From Rhizoctonia solani (lineage: Eukaryota; Basidiomycota; Agaricomycetes; Cantharellales; Ceratobasidiaceae): DNA of 64,000 nucleotides. This document shows, one piece after another, positions 22,395 through 33,234 of the stretch. How positions within the stretch are numbered: the stretch's first letter is position 1; every line of letters begins with the position of its first letter. Under the pieces are notes generated by a model. The model was given only the letters and a program-made list of their open reading frames with translations, did no database searches and was not told where the DNA came from. The translations under genes were made by a program, and so were the position numbers. The stretch is from positions 248,001 through 312,000 of the forward strand of contig NC_057374.1 of assembly GCF_016906535.1 (NCBI RefSeq), written 5' to 3'.

Positions 22395-24606
22395 AGTGGT
22401 ATCAGGAATGGTCGTTTACGTGTTTTGTTCCCAGTTATGTACCCCAAGTCACGTTGCTTGACGTCTTCACGTGCGCATCGGGCATTCTGACCGTCACCAG
22501 CCTATGCTAAATTAGAAAATGCCGTCAACTCAAAATTCAACGATATCTGATTAAGGGCATACTTGCATACGTCCATAAACTACGTCCCACACCCTCGCCA
22601 GGCCAGTACAGTACTACGTACTCTTAATAGCTGTGTTCTGGTTAGCTAAGCAGGCACCATGAGGGTAACAAACGCATAATAGGAAGGCGTGAACACAACC
22701 CATACAGTGGGGAGGGATTTTAGAAAATAACTCAAAAAAAAGAAATGATAAGCAGCTGTAGTGGTGGGCTAATCATCCGAATCAGCGTACCTTATTAGTG
22801 CCATACAGTCGTGTTCAATTCCTAGGTAGTGGTACCGTGATGGTCAGTGCGGTAACACGAGGGAAAAGAATAAGTGAGTGGATCAAAGTCGAAATGAAAC
22901 TAAAACATTCGATTCTCGCATTAATTAAACTTGGGCTCCGGTGCGGGCTAGAGGACTTATGTGTAAATAGAAGGAGAATTTATTTGTATACGAATGTAAC
23001 TAATACACGATGAACCGTGGCCGTCAGGAGCCAGGAGGGATGGGTGATCCGGCGCGTAGCGCCCCGATGAGTCTGGGGGCACCGAGACGCGAGCATGACT
23101 CGCGGGTCGGGTGGCCATCGCTAATGGCAGGAAGGAGGGTGGTGGTGGGAGAGACAGAGGGGGGGTAGCCTAAGAGGATACGCTAGTGTGTAAGCATGCC
23201 CTTTGTATGTGTAAAGACGGAAAGAGCGATATTGGAAGAGGGATGGAGGGTGGGACGAAAATAACTATAAGCGTGCAAGTAAGCCGAATGCACGTAGTAT
23301 ATCGTAGACGACTGGGAGCAGTCGCGATCACGTGGTCTTAAATGCTAAGCGCCCTCGAACCCTGCGCATAAGTCTTGGCTTGTGGCCCTCCGCAGGCTCC
23401 GAACTACAGCCTCCGATGTATGCAAGAGCAAACACCCACAAGGCAGTCGTGTCAGAATCCTAATCATGCGTGAGAGAAAATGGTCGCTTGGTAATAAAAA
23501 GCAAAAAACGAGATAAGGAGGTCAACAGGAAATAGGAGGTGGTATAGTAAACCTGTCAGCAGACCAAGAGTATCACCGGTCCAAGTCATAGTGAAGATAT
23601 CCGAATGGGGGTGATGTCGAGTGAATGACGTGGCAAAGGACCAAGTTGACGGGGCAGTCGTCGTGATCCATTGTGAGCGCTGGAGCAGCCAGATGAAAGT
23701 GATAGATACGAACGAGATTAAGGAAATGGCGAAGACAGCTAATCGAAGCTAGGTGGCGACGGCGTGGCTTAGGTCACGTGCTGAGGGCTTTTACTACGTG
23801 TCTATTTAATCAGAAAGAGCTGCATGCGAACAAGGTAAACTGTTCGAAGAACCCATATGTATATATACGTAGAGATAGCTACAAAGCTACAACAGCTTAC
23901 GAAACCGTAGTTTTGGATACGAGAATGGCCTAGGGCCAGATGCAGCAGGAAGATAGCAGTATCATAGTACTGCCTATAAAGGTTATCATTCGTGGAGGTA
24001 TCACGGATATTGTATCAGTTCTTCTCAAACCTCTAATCCAACGAGATCCTGTAGAGGATTTGTAGCTATAGAACTGCTACTTCTAGCACTGTGACTATAC
24101 GTGATATGGCTAATGACTAGGTATAAAAATAGATGAGAGTCGCTTCTTATCTATACATGATAGTTTCTTCTGTATTTTTGTTCTCATCACACAGTACACT
24201 GTTGATTATGGCTAATCCGGGACATAGCGTGAGCTTATCGGGTGGTGTGATGGGTGTATGCTTGATATAAGCCTGAGACACGGCTAACAGAATCAGATAC
24301 GTGCAGCATATAGTGCTGAAATGTCCTAGGTTTATGTTGCTAGGGTAGCGATAGTCATTGTTCTATGAGTTTGGGTTTATAAGTCGTTCTCTCTGGTCTC
24401 ATCTCAAGGTACTCGAGCAGTGTTTAACAACCTTATGGTGTGATTTCGATAAATTCCGTTACGAACAATCATTCAGTCATGATCAGTCACAGAAAGTCCG
24501 CGCAAAAAGCCCCTCATTCGCCCTCGTGTTCCCATATGAAGCTGTTGTTAGAGCTCTTTTGGTAAGTGATAACGTTCTCTTAGTGACAGAGTGCCACTTA
24601 CTATGA
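22395..24606. other. 2.2 kb without genes; G-rich strand between 23.0 and 23.8 kb
   Basis: No exon or known repeat is recognised. From about 23010 to 23800 the plus strand is strikingly G-rich, with GGAGGG and GGTGGTGGG runs and the short hairpin GGCGCGTAGCGCC near 23053. From about 24100 the composition returns to AT-rich. It may be an old transposon fragment, but I cannot name it. Confidence 0.4.
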
Positions 24607-24899
24607 TTAGTTATGTTTATCGGGATAGTCAGGCTTGCCGCCCTTGCCGATCCCGATCCCTATGTGAATGGCGGCGCAATAGAATCCGTGGCTGCTGTAT
24701 TTGCATTCGCATCCTCTACAGCAACTATCATAGCTTTTGCTGCATGCCTGCTAGTGTGTTAGTTCTAGTAGGAATTGTTTTACGGGCCACTTACTTGTCC
24801 CTCAGAAATACACTTGCCGCCAGGGAATGCAGCAGGCGACGCATAGACAGCAGGCGCGAGCAACACGAAGCTAGCGAGGAGCGCAACCACGTTCTTCAT
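24607..24899 (-). CDS. small secreted cysteine-rich protein, knottin-like family
   Basis: Exon 1 is 24899-24795 (105 nt) and exon 2 is 24747-24607, after a CAG acceptor that lies 3 nt beyond an alternative TAG (a TAGCAG tandem acceptor). A TATAAATA box lies at 25003-25010, about 105 nt upstream. The product begins with a signal peptide (MKNVVALLASFVLLAPAVYA) followed by SPAAFPGGK. The mature part has the pattern C-x6-C-x6-CC-x2-C-x1-C-x8-C, seven cysteines, and then a Gly/Lys-rich tail ending KPDYPDKHN. The first five cysteines fit the C...C...CC...C order of disulfide-knotted peptides. Signal peptide, phase-0 intron between C1 and C2, and cysteine spacing are shared with 27880-28347 and 62917-63233. 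It acts outside the cell by prediction. Target unknown. Confidence 0.75.
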
Positions 24900-26375
24900 T
24901 GCGGAAAGAGGGGTCAGACTGGAGTAGAAGGGAAAATATGCACTTGGGAGACGAGAATAGTCGAGGAGAGCAGGATGTTGTTTAATGCTCAAGCTAGGTC
25001 GGTATTTATACGTATCCCTGAAGTCTTTTTACTCTTTTGTGTAGTTGATGCCCACTCAGCTTCGATACTCATGGAAAGTCTCTGAATCACCTGTCAGCAA
25101 TGTGGGCTAGAAGGCCAACACAGAGATTTGCCAAGAGTTGTCAAAGACTCAACACGTGTATAATTAATATGCCTCCTGTCCGGGCGTAGCGGATGATTCG
25201 TTTAGTATTTCTTCCGACCATGTATTAAATCAGATATAGTAGGCTAATTTGAGTTTTAATGCGTACGAGTTATAAGATCTAAAGAAAGGGGGTGAAATAG
25301 ATATATGCTCTGTTTTGCTATCGGATACATTGACCTCTGAGGAATCAAAATGTTGTAACAGTCAAGTGCTCAGGCCGAACAGCAGCCCGGCAACTGTCCC
25401 ACGACTAACCTGTCAACAAGTAGAACCTCTAAGCTTGTAAGACAATCAATAAATTACAGCATATAGGTGCCTCCATACGTCATAAACGGGCGTTCTGTCA
25501 CCAACACAGCTCGTTTTTGACACATGACACGACAATGCGGATATAAGATTGACACTGAAGAAGTATGTCTTCTAATGAGTCAAATATACGTATGAAGGCC
25601 AGTGTCGAATCCAAAGGTGCGGATATTCTGGACAGAAAAACCCGCGTCCTGCATATGGGGTGCCGGCGGAATCCGCATACTATTTTGACGGAACCATATC
25701 CTTAGAACGCGTTCAATTAACTGAGGCTGTGACTGATTGATTCATTGGTACAGAATCTTAGGAAAACCCGGATGCAAAGCGGGAATCCTTCCTGAGGTTC
25801 CACTAATAATATGGGTTAAAAGATTGGTACCAATCTATCTACTAAAGCATGTTTATTCGTGAACGTATCGATCAGGTGCTCATGCTGGCTTCAAGGTCCA
25901 GTTGCGTATATTCCACCAAGTGAAGATGCCTCGATTTGGTCTCAGATCTTCTCTCCACTTCTAGAGATGAACTGTATCGGCAGCAGAGTACTATTCAGAA
26001 GTAGCTGCGCATGCGTCATAAAAGCTGACAGTCAACTAATTCAGCGCTTGTGTGTGACAAAGTAAGGGATATTTGGTTTGGACCTAATTGAGCGTCTACA
26101 TGAGCCCAGCATAGCTTTGGTTGTCATTATCATAATAATGTGACTGTATCCTAACTATTTGCTCCAGCAACAGCCAATACACAAGAGATATTTCTGACCG
26201 TTAGCATTAAGGTTCGGCTTTCACTTGAAATACTTGGATTCTGTTATTGATATAAGTGTGTGATGTAGCTGATGGTGGACACAGAGTGCATACTCGACTG
26301 TAGATACCGGAGCAATTTTCATGTACCCCACACGTCCGGGATCCTCCAAACACACTACAGTCCGCATGGGCGTAG
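24900..26375. other. intergenic, promoter of the small secreted protein at the left
   Basis: TATAAATA on the minus strand at 25003-25010 belongs to the 24607-24899 gene. The remainder up to the solo LTR is AT-rich, and I see no gene or repeat. Confidence 0.5.
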
Positions 26376-26641
26376 TGTAGGAAGAAGATATAAATCTATA
26401 TAGAAAAATATATATTAACGTTTAGCTGATTACAAGAGGTAAAAGAGAGTGAGATAGAGAGCAAGAATCATGAGTCGTTAGGAGGCAGAACAGGCCCCCT
26501 TATATACCTGCGAATAAGCCGGTCGAGTCGCTTATAGGGGTGACGCGTACTTACTGCGCATATATCTTATTGGTTAGTTCACACTGACTCGGTTACATGG
26601 AAAGTACTAGATTATTCTAGTATATACAAGGTATTTCTACA
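26376..26641 (-). repeat. solo LTR, copy 2 (266 bp)
   Basis: Read on the minus strand it begins TGTAGAAATA at 26641 and ends CTACA at 26376. It aligns end to end with the LTR at 19224-19488, including CTAGA-TAATCTAGTA, GTAACCGAGTCA, ATATGCGCAGTA and the TATA motif GGTATATAAGG. Its flanks are CGTAG (26371-26375) and CTTAG (26642-26646), a 4-of-5 match that fits a decayed target duplication. It lies between two divergently oriented genes of the small secreted family. Confidence 0.8.
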
Positions 26642-27879
26642 CTTAGGAAACATCAATGGCCATGCAGGGGCATAATAGGAGAGTAGGATGAGAACATTGA
26701 ATCGTTCCCAACGCGCCCAATGGGTTAAGCGGGGAAGCACTATTCTCGAGTCCTTTGCTTCAAAATTAATATTAAGAGAACTCAGGTATGGTGAGCGAAG
26801 AAATGTGTTATTAGGCTGGATGGTGGCTTCGTGCTCTACAAGCGCCATCGTGGGCGGAATCTTGTCCAGTACCAAATGAACAATTCCAGGCCGTGGACGA
26901 CACGATGCACTATGGAATACTGCTACATCTTCAATGAATTAATAAAACAACACAATCAATGAGTGGCGGATTATAGCTTGATGATCGTCTCACCGAGAAT
27001 TCTAGTGGAGGTTCTAAATATTGCGGTTTGCAAAATGATTTAACAGTGGTTGAGATTTCGGGCTCACGTGGGTGCACGCCTCGGGTCGATGTGTGGACCC
27101 TATGCCCAGTATTTTCGTGACAGCTCCGCCTTTTTTTGATGGCTTTGCATGATTGGATTTTTGGTCAGACTAAAATCAAAAGAGTGATGATGTATACTAA
27201 TACAACCATAGTGGTAATCCCTTTTATCCTTGGCCGAAATTTATGGTCTATCCGATTGAATAAATGACTAATTGGAAAACTGCTGACTTTGGCCTCGATC
27301 TGGTCTTGGCGCGATTGGTGTCAGAGTAAGAGTAGGCTGTATCGGCAACAAAATTCGCATTTATGACGTTGGGGGCGCTCAGATGTTGTAACTTGTCGAT
27401 CACTTGACAGAAGAAGTGTCAAGCTCTTGCCCCGGCTCAGATACTTGGCTGCTGGTATATTGGAACTCCCATGTACTTCGCAGCAAAATGGCGCATGCAA
27501 ACAGCGCATTTTTACAAGCCTGTATGCGGTGAATCCCGAGGCAGCTCACTGTCTCTTTGAACTGTGTTTCCGACTCCGACAAACCCTGGGCCAGGGGGAA
27601 CACTGATCAGCTCCGGATCCGGGCGGGGGGAGACTCGTTATGCCCGTAGTGATTGTTCAACCGTCCTTCTGCTGGTCTTCTGTGCCACTTCGCCGACAAG
27701 TGACGCAGAGGTAACTCATGAATATCGGAGCCGGAACGCAGATTGATTGTATGGGAGAGCGAGAGCGGATGAAGGGACGAAGATATAAATACTACCCCTG
27801 CTTGAGCTTTGAATGACATACTGTCCTCTCACTGAGCGTAGCCCCCTGCTTGTACTCTAGCTCTACCTTACTCTACACT
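26642..27879 (+). other. intergenic, promoter of the second small secreted protein
   Basis: The right end holds a TATAAAT box at 27784-27790, about 95 nt before the ATG, the same spacing as in the related gene at 24.9 kb. Frames at 26612-26879 on both strands overlap the LTR edge and have no family signature. Confidence 0.5.
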
Positions 27880-28347
27880 ATGAGGAACTTCTTTGCACTC
27901 TTCACTGGGTTTGTTCTGCTTATGCCGGCTATCATTGCGTCGCCTGTCTCATTCACTGGAGGCAAAGGCCCCGGAGATGGCAAGTGCGTTGCTGAAAGTC
28001 AAGTAAGTATCTAACTAAATCTAACTGATTTATCACTAACATCTTGGCAGCCGTGTGGCGGAAGCTCCGGCTTCTGTTGTGGTGGCCATGAATGCAGATC
28101 TGGAGGTCACGGCTCCTCTAGGTCTTTCAATTTTGACTACTGCTTCAAGATTCCAGCTGGCGGCGTCGGCAAGCCTGGCTATCCCAGCCATCCGGAGCAT
28201 CCTGGGTACCCAAGCTATCCCAACAAACCCAAAAAACCCGAGTATCCTGAGCATCCTGAGCACCCCGGTCACCCTGGTAATCCCAGTTATCCAAGCCATC
28301 CCGAATATCCTAGCTATCCCGGAGACTCGAAGACCTCAAAAAATTGA
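27880..28347 (+). CDS. small secreted knottin-like protein with a Pro/Tyr/His repeat tail
   Basis: Exon 1 is 27880-28002 (41 codons) and exon 2 is 28051-28347 (98 codons plus stop), separated by a 48-nt phase-0 intron. The signal peptide is MRNFFALFTGFVLLMPAIIA, followed by SPVSFTGGKGPGDGK. Six cysteines follow the pattern C-x6-C-x6-CC-x4-C-x13-C, the classic order of an inhibitor-cystine-knot peptide. After the last cysteine comes KIPAGGVGKP and about 50 residues of a three-residue rhythm, x-Tyr-Pro or x-His-Pro, with one lysine-rich interruption (NKPKKPE). Tyr and His codons there are TAT and CAT, so single C/T changes interconvert them. By its features it is secreted, with a small compact head and an extended, possibly cell-wall-bound tail. 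Function is unknown. Confidence 0.82.
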
Positions 28348-29576
28348 GGTGAGCTATGGCCAGGTTCCATCCGTTAGAAAGCGTCATTACTTACCGAAGG
28401 TGACTTTATTCATAGTTCCTTGGGAACCACAAGAGTCGCAAATCAGTGCTTTGCAAGAACTCTCGGTGATTGAATGGGACTGGGCAGCAGTTCGATTATA
28501 ATAATATATACTATATGTAAACTATGATATGAACGTTGTTGGTGAATTATGAGAGTACCTGTAAGACGAAAGAATTGATGTGAGAATAGAAGCTCCGGAC
28601 GGGGGAACCTTTTCTCCATGGCGGCTCACTTAAATATCCACAAGGTACCTGAAAACATAGCTACAGGGTGGCTTTGAGAGGATGAATGCATGATCTCTTA
28701 ATCGATATGTCCCTGCCCTAAGGTATCCACCTGACCGGATCTATCAGCGCAAGTCGAAATAGATTAATACATACCTCATATGACTTCACCGTTCATTATA
28801 TCAATAGATCATGTGTGTATTCTTGGAAAACTCCCCGAAATTGAAGATCTAGATCTAGACCTAAAAGTTCGAGGTCTGTCCAGTGTTGAATAATGCAATA
28901 TATTGGACAAGAGGCCTGGCCATCGATCATACTTCTTAGCTCAATTATGCAAGTGTCAAAATCAACTAACTCTAGATATGACGTTTGGTTGATACAGCTA
29001 ATATCTGAGGGGTCTTTAACTTCAGACGAACGCCTGCGGTAATAACCCAATTCTCGAATTTGGGGAGCCGGTATCATCACACTGCCAGTCGGTGCCCACC
29101 CCTAACGAGCATTTAACCTCACTGTTAATTCAGAACTACCCACAGGATAAGAATGGTACATTACATTGAAAAGCTCGTTGTGTGTGGTACAATAGTTTCA
29201 AAGTCGTGCCACTAGCCAAAACAGACTCAAAGGCAAACGCTAGGACTAGCGCTTGTCTAGCTCACGTTCGACACGACAAGCTCTTTAAGGGGGTGCTATA
29301 TTCTATTGACCCTAATTCACTATCGGTTTTTTTACTACAGCTGTTGTTACTCAAAAGGAGCATCTACACAGAGGTAGAGAAGACAAGTGCATAAACACGG
29401 TGAAATAAATGCGCCTTTGGGAGCTTGGCGCCAGATCATGGGGCCAATAGAGTCATTTGGAAAGGCAGAAAAATCAACCGCAAAATAATTGAGTTTGCTG
29501 CTATACATTCTGACCATCAGAGCGGTGGTCTATCGAGGCCCATCCATTCAAATAACCCACACTATTCCTCTATATT
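28348..29576. other. intergenic between convergent genes, nothing seen
   Basis: It holds 3' flanks of the small secreted gene (plus) and of TRP4 (minus). AT-rich; no exon or repeat recognised. Confidence 0.5.
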
Positions 29577-30895
29577 TCAATCTTTCAATAAATCGGTCTT
29601 TCCACCCAGCTCCTCCGTCAAAGCACCCCCAAGGCCTCCCTTTGCCCTCTCCTTATCTCGATCCCTAAACTCTTTGAGCGCTTCCCACGCTCGCCCGCTG
29701 GAAATGCTCTCCCTAGCCATTTTGACACCGGTTGGGTAATCTGGCGCAAGGCCCGCAACGACTAAAAGAGCCGAAGCATTCATTAAAACAAAGTCAAGAA
29801 TTGCTCCAGGGTCCGAAGTTACGCCCTCTGCGGGGGCAGGGACAGACTCGGTCGGAGAGTGGGATGGCGTGTTGGGATTTAAGATATCAATAAGCATCTG
29901 AGCATTGGTGTCGGGAGATGCGCCTGCTACAGTGCTCAAGGGGTGAGTTTTGAGTTCAAAATGGGAGGGATGAAGGGTTGTCGTTGTTATGTCTCCGTTT
30001 TCGAGCGACCAAGCCTGCGTAATTCGTATTTACAAACCAAGCCGAGGGGGGCGATAAGAGATAGAAGACGTACCCAGGTCCCGCCAGCAATACTGATCTC
30101 GTCCAAACTTTCCATCCCGCATACTACTAACGCCCGCTCGACGCCCATTCCTCTTAAAGTCTCCGCAAAAACTGGGCCCAACTCGCGTGTGTAAACTCCC
30201 AATATCATGCGCTTTGGTGCTGCGGGGTTGATGAGGGGCCCCAGAACATTAAATACAGTTCGGAACGGGAGGGCCTTGCGGACTGGTGCGAGAGAGGTTA
30301 GGGCAGGGTGATGATGCGCCGCCAGAAGGAATGTGAATGGTTTATTTGGAAGAGGGGTGGGTTCTGGGGATGGAGGAGCGAGTGGGCATCCTAATGCAAG
30401 GAGGATATCTGCAGAGCCGGATGAAGATGTCGAGGCTTTATTACCGTGCTTTATATACCTGAAAGTTATTTTTAGCCCAAAGCATGAAACGAAGCTTCAA
30501 ACCTTGACCACTCTGGCCCCTGCGCCAGCAGCAACGATAGCAGCTGTTGTCGAGACATTGAATGTATTATGGCCATCGCCGCCTGTACCGACGATATCGA
30601 CCGCCGGTACATGTTCATCATCGAGTGGAACGTGTACAGCATAACTCCTCATAACTTCAGCCGCAGCCGCAAGGGTTTCTGGCAAATGCTCGATACGAGA
30701 AGATTTGAGAGCAGCAAGGAACGCTCCCGCCTGTGCTGGCAGGACGCAACCATGAGTAGCGAGATGGTGCATAGCGCTTTTGGTATCCTCTGGAGTAAAC
30801 TTTCCAGGCGTATTGATGAGTTTGAGGAGCAACGGCTTGAATGAGTCAGAGGTCATTTTCGGGGGAGCTGCAGACGTATCCATCGAAATAGTCAT
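29577..30895 (-). CDS. TRP4: anthranilate phosphoribosyltransferase
   Basis: Three exons; the first ends ...AGARVVK and the next begins [20 protein letters not shown]. The last starts after GGTW with [16 protein letters not shown]. The family landmarks are complete: [17 protein letters not shown] (the GTGGD loop that binds phosphoribosyl pyrophosphate), [26 protein letters not shown], and [13 protein letters not shown]. The enzyme joins anthranilate to PRPP, the second committed step of tryptophan synthesis, in the cytosol. The N terminus could be MTISMDTS (30895) or MDTSAAPP (30883); I took the first ATG. The chain of about 400 residues is longer than bacterial TrpD because of a Ser/Pro-rich insert ([17 protein letters not shown]) near the C-terminal domain. 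Its promoter is shared with the divergent ATP synthase gene. Confidence 0.93.
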
Positions 30896-31186
30896 CACAA
30901 GGGGAACGAAGTAACGAAGGGAGAAAGTTCAATCTTCAGAACCTAGTGCAGACAAGTTCTATAAAATGGGTGAGGGAGAGACAATAGGTGTTCAAGGCCA
31001 ATTGTTGTAAGTTTCAGGTCGGGCTAAAAAGGCCAATTGTAAGACTGGCGCAGCCAAGTCATGATCTTCTCAAGATTCATGCGTTCGATCCGTGGTTCTG
31101 GCGCCTAAGAGGATCCGCGACACAGCCACAGATAACTTTCCCCTCCCACACCCTTCCATCCATTAGATCGTCGTTCCACTACCAGC
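30896..31186. promoter_or_regulatory. bidirectional promoter between TRP4 and ATP synthase f
   Basis: A 291-bp gap separates the two divergent start codons. I see no clear TATA box on either side, which suits housekeeping promoters. Confidence 0.45.
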
Positions 31187-31672
31187 ATGCACGCCTCGCT
31201 CGTCCGACGCTCATTCGGGTCTATTATCCCACCCAAAATTGCGACTCCCAAAATTGTCGTAAGTATAAATTCGTAAATTAAGGGAAATTCGTACTTATGG
31301 CTCAATTGCGTTCGGGACGAATCGGGTAGTCGGGAGGCAGCGGCGCCAGCATGTCTTCCGTCGTCGATTTCTACTCTAAATTGCCAAAGGGCCCCGCTCC
31401 TCCCTCCGGAAACGGCATCAAGGCGCGCTACTTTGACGGCAAGAACGCATCTGGCAAGCCCTTTGTTGCGGCTATTGTCGGAATGTTCTTGCTTGGGTAC
31501 ACGATCGATTACAACAGTGCGTACTCTGGTCTTATGCAATTAACCGAGTGAATTAATCTTCATTTGATTCCCCTTCTAGTGCACTTGAGTGAGTATCCCT
31601 TGTATGCGATTAGGTTGATCTTCCTGATTCATTGGCATTTTTGCAGAGCACCACAAGAACAACCACCATTAA
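31187..31672 (+). CDS. ATP17: mitochondrial ATP synthase subunit f
   Basis: Four exons, 31187-31258, 31330-31516, 31580-31588 and 31647-31672, give 294 nt (97 aa) with all phases consistent. The third exon is only 9 nt long. The N terminus (MHASLVRRSFGSIIPPK) is basic and amphipathic, as for mitochondrial import. The core matches fungal subunit f: SVVDFYSKLPKGPAP, ARYFDGKNASGKP, a single membrane helix FVAAIVGMFLLGYTIDY, and a His/Asn-rich tail ending HHKNNHH. The subunit belongs to the membrane Fo sector and supports dimerisation of the enzyme. An internal ATG at 31351 begins a frame that looks like a start, but the upstream exon carries the import signal and joins in frame. Confidence 0.9.
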
Positions 31673-33234
31673 ACGTGTTCTTGGAGTTGAGCCTGGGAGA
31701 ATCAGGCCCATGTATCGCTATAACCCAACGGCGTGCTAAAATCATAATGTTCTCAACCCATGGGATCTGAGTGTGTGAGGGTATTTTGCCGAGTCAAGTG
31801 TGTCATAGGCCTGCCAAATGGTGAGTTTATTGAGGCCAACTAGGGTCGGAGTAGAGTTGCGCGGTTCGAGGCGTGCATGCAGCAAAACACTGCTGCGTCC
31901 ACTCTGAATTATCAGCGCTGTTCCGCACCCTTTTCAATTATCCGGACTCCCTAGCGCGTCGCTCTGTTGGACGATAACGGGGATCGTACAGCCCTTATTC
32001 AAAGGTCATGAAAAGTCATCTTCGTGAAAGTACTATGGCGAGGTTCCTATTAGTAGATGTCGAATCAAGGCCATGGTTCAGGCGAAGTTCACCGATTTCT
32101 TGAGCACTACCCAACTCCTCTGACATCCCAACCTCCAACCAAGCCTACATGGCAGACGGTTACATATCAGGGATTTGGCATTGATCGCCATACCTGCTTG
32201 CTTACATTTTGTCCTAGGCTTTCTACTGCCCAGCGGTGATAAACAGATTTACACGCCCCCGTTTCTTCGAGTAACTGAGGACATTTGAAAAAAGTCGGAC
32301 ATAATCAAGACTAAATCCCACCGGCATTCAGTATGAGATAAGTGAGCATCCGTCCCGGCCCATTCTCTCTGTATTCGACTGTCCAAGGATCGATGAACGG
32401 CTTGCCACACGATATTTTTGCGGAAAATCATAATTCTCGCATGAGGTGAGGTATTGCATACCTGAGCATATATATAAACCGTAGCGTTACACATGTAGAG
32501 ACTTGAAGATCATCGAATTTGGACTTGCCAACTGGGTGGGGGCGTATAGGGAGGATTGTATCCCCACAAGATACCCCCAACCAACATTCCTTGTCCAGTA
32601 TGTACAGGGTATAACGTCGAGCCAACAAAACCATTCATAACAATGCTCTGGGTGTCTATATGCTTTGTGTGGATGTGGATTATAGTAATATGATGTTGTT
32701 CCAACAATTCTTCATTTCTCTCATATATCATTGATGGCAGGCACACATATGCTCTGCAGTATCGGAAGACGACTGGCAATTAGTGAGATGGAGAGATCCA
32801 GTCACTATGAGCGGCCACAAACGCCAATACGGCATGAGACTCACTCTGATTCAAGTTGACCCGCCCACATGGCATTATGCTCGTGCTTTTGATCGATATT
32901 ACTAGCGCTCAGTAAAATATTATCCTTTGGAACTCGGTTAGAATGTGGTCCAAATCAAACCATATGATACCTACGAAAAGGCTTCCGCCACACCGGCACC
33001 GAATAATAAGCACGCGCCCCGTGTTCATGACCTTGCGCATCACTCCGGGCCTTACTCGAGTGAAGCATGGTTATGGCAAAAAGTAATGTAATAAAGTAGA
33101 ATATCAAGACAAACGCAAAAACATTTTAGGATACTGTATCACATGGTAGTCCAATTCACCCTCGACATCTATCCTCAACTCACAAGTCAATACATGACCA
33201 CTGATCGACCACATCAACAGCCCTCACCAAACTT
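31673..33234. other. intergenic, nothing seen
   Basis: 1.56 kb between the 3' ends of ATP17 (plus) and the WD40 gene (minus). Several short frames near 32250-32780 overlap on the minus strand but share no splice sites or family signature. Confidence 0.5.

Noticed and set aside
26612..26879. Frames of 63 and 87 codons on opposite strands
   Set aside because: They overlap each other and the solo LTR edge and show no conserved motif.
28051..28347. The 9-nt rhythm as a CRISPR-like or non-coding tandem repeat
   Set aside because: It is an in-frame coding repeat (x-Tyr/His-Pro) downstream of a spliced secreted-protein gene, with no spacer structure.
31351..31551. Separate gene starting at the internal ATG 31351
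   Set aside because: The upstream exon 31187-31258 carries the mitochondrial signal and joins in phase, and the frame's end runs into an intron; it is exon 2 of ATP synthase f.
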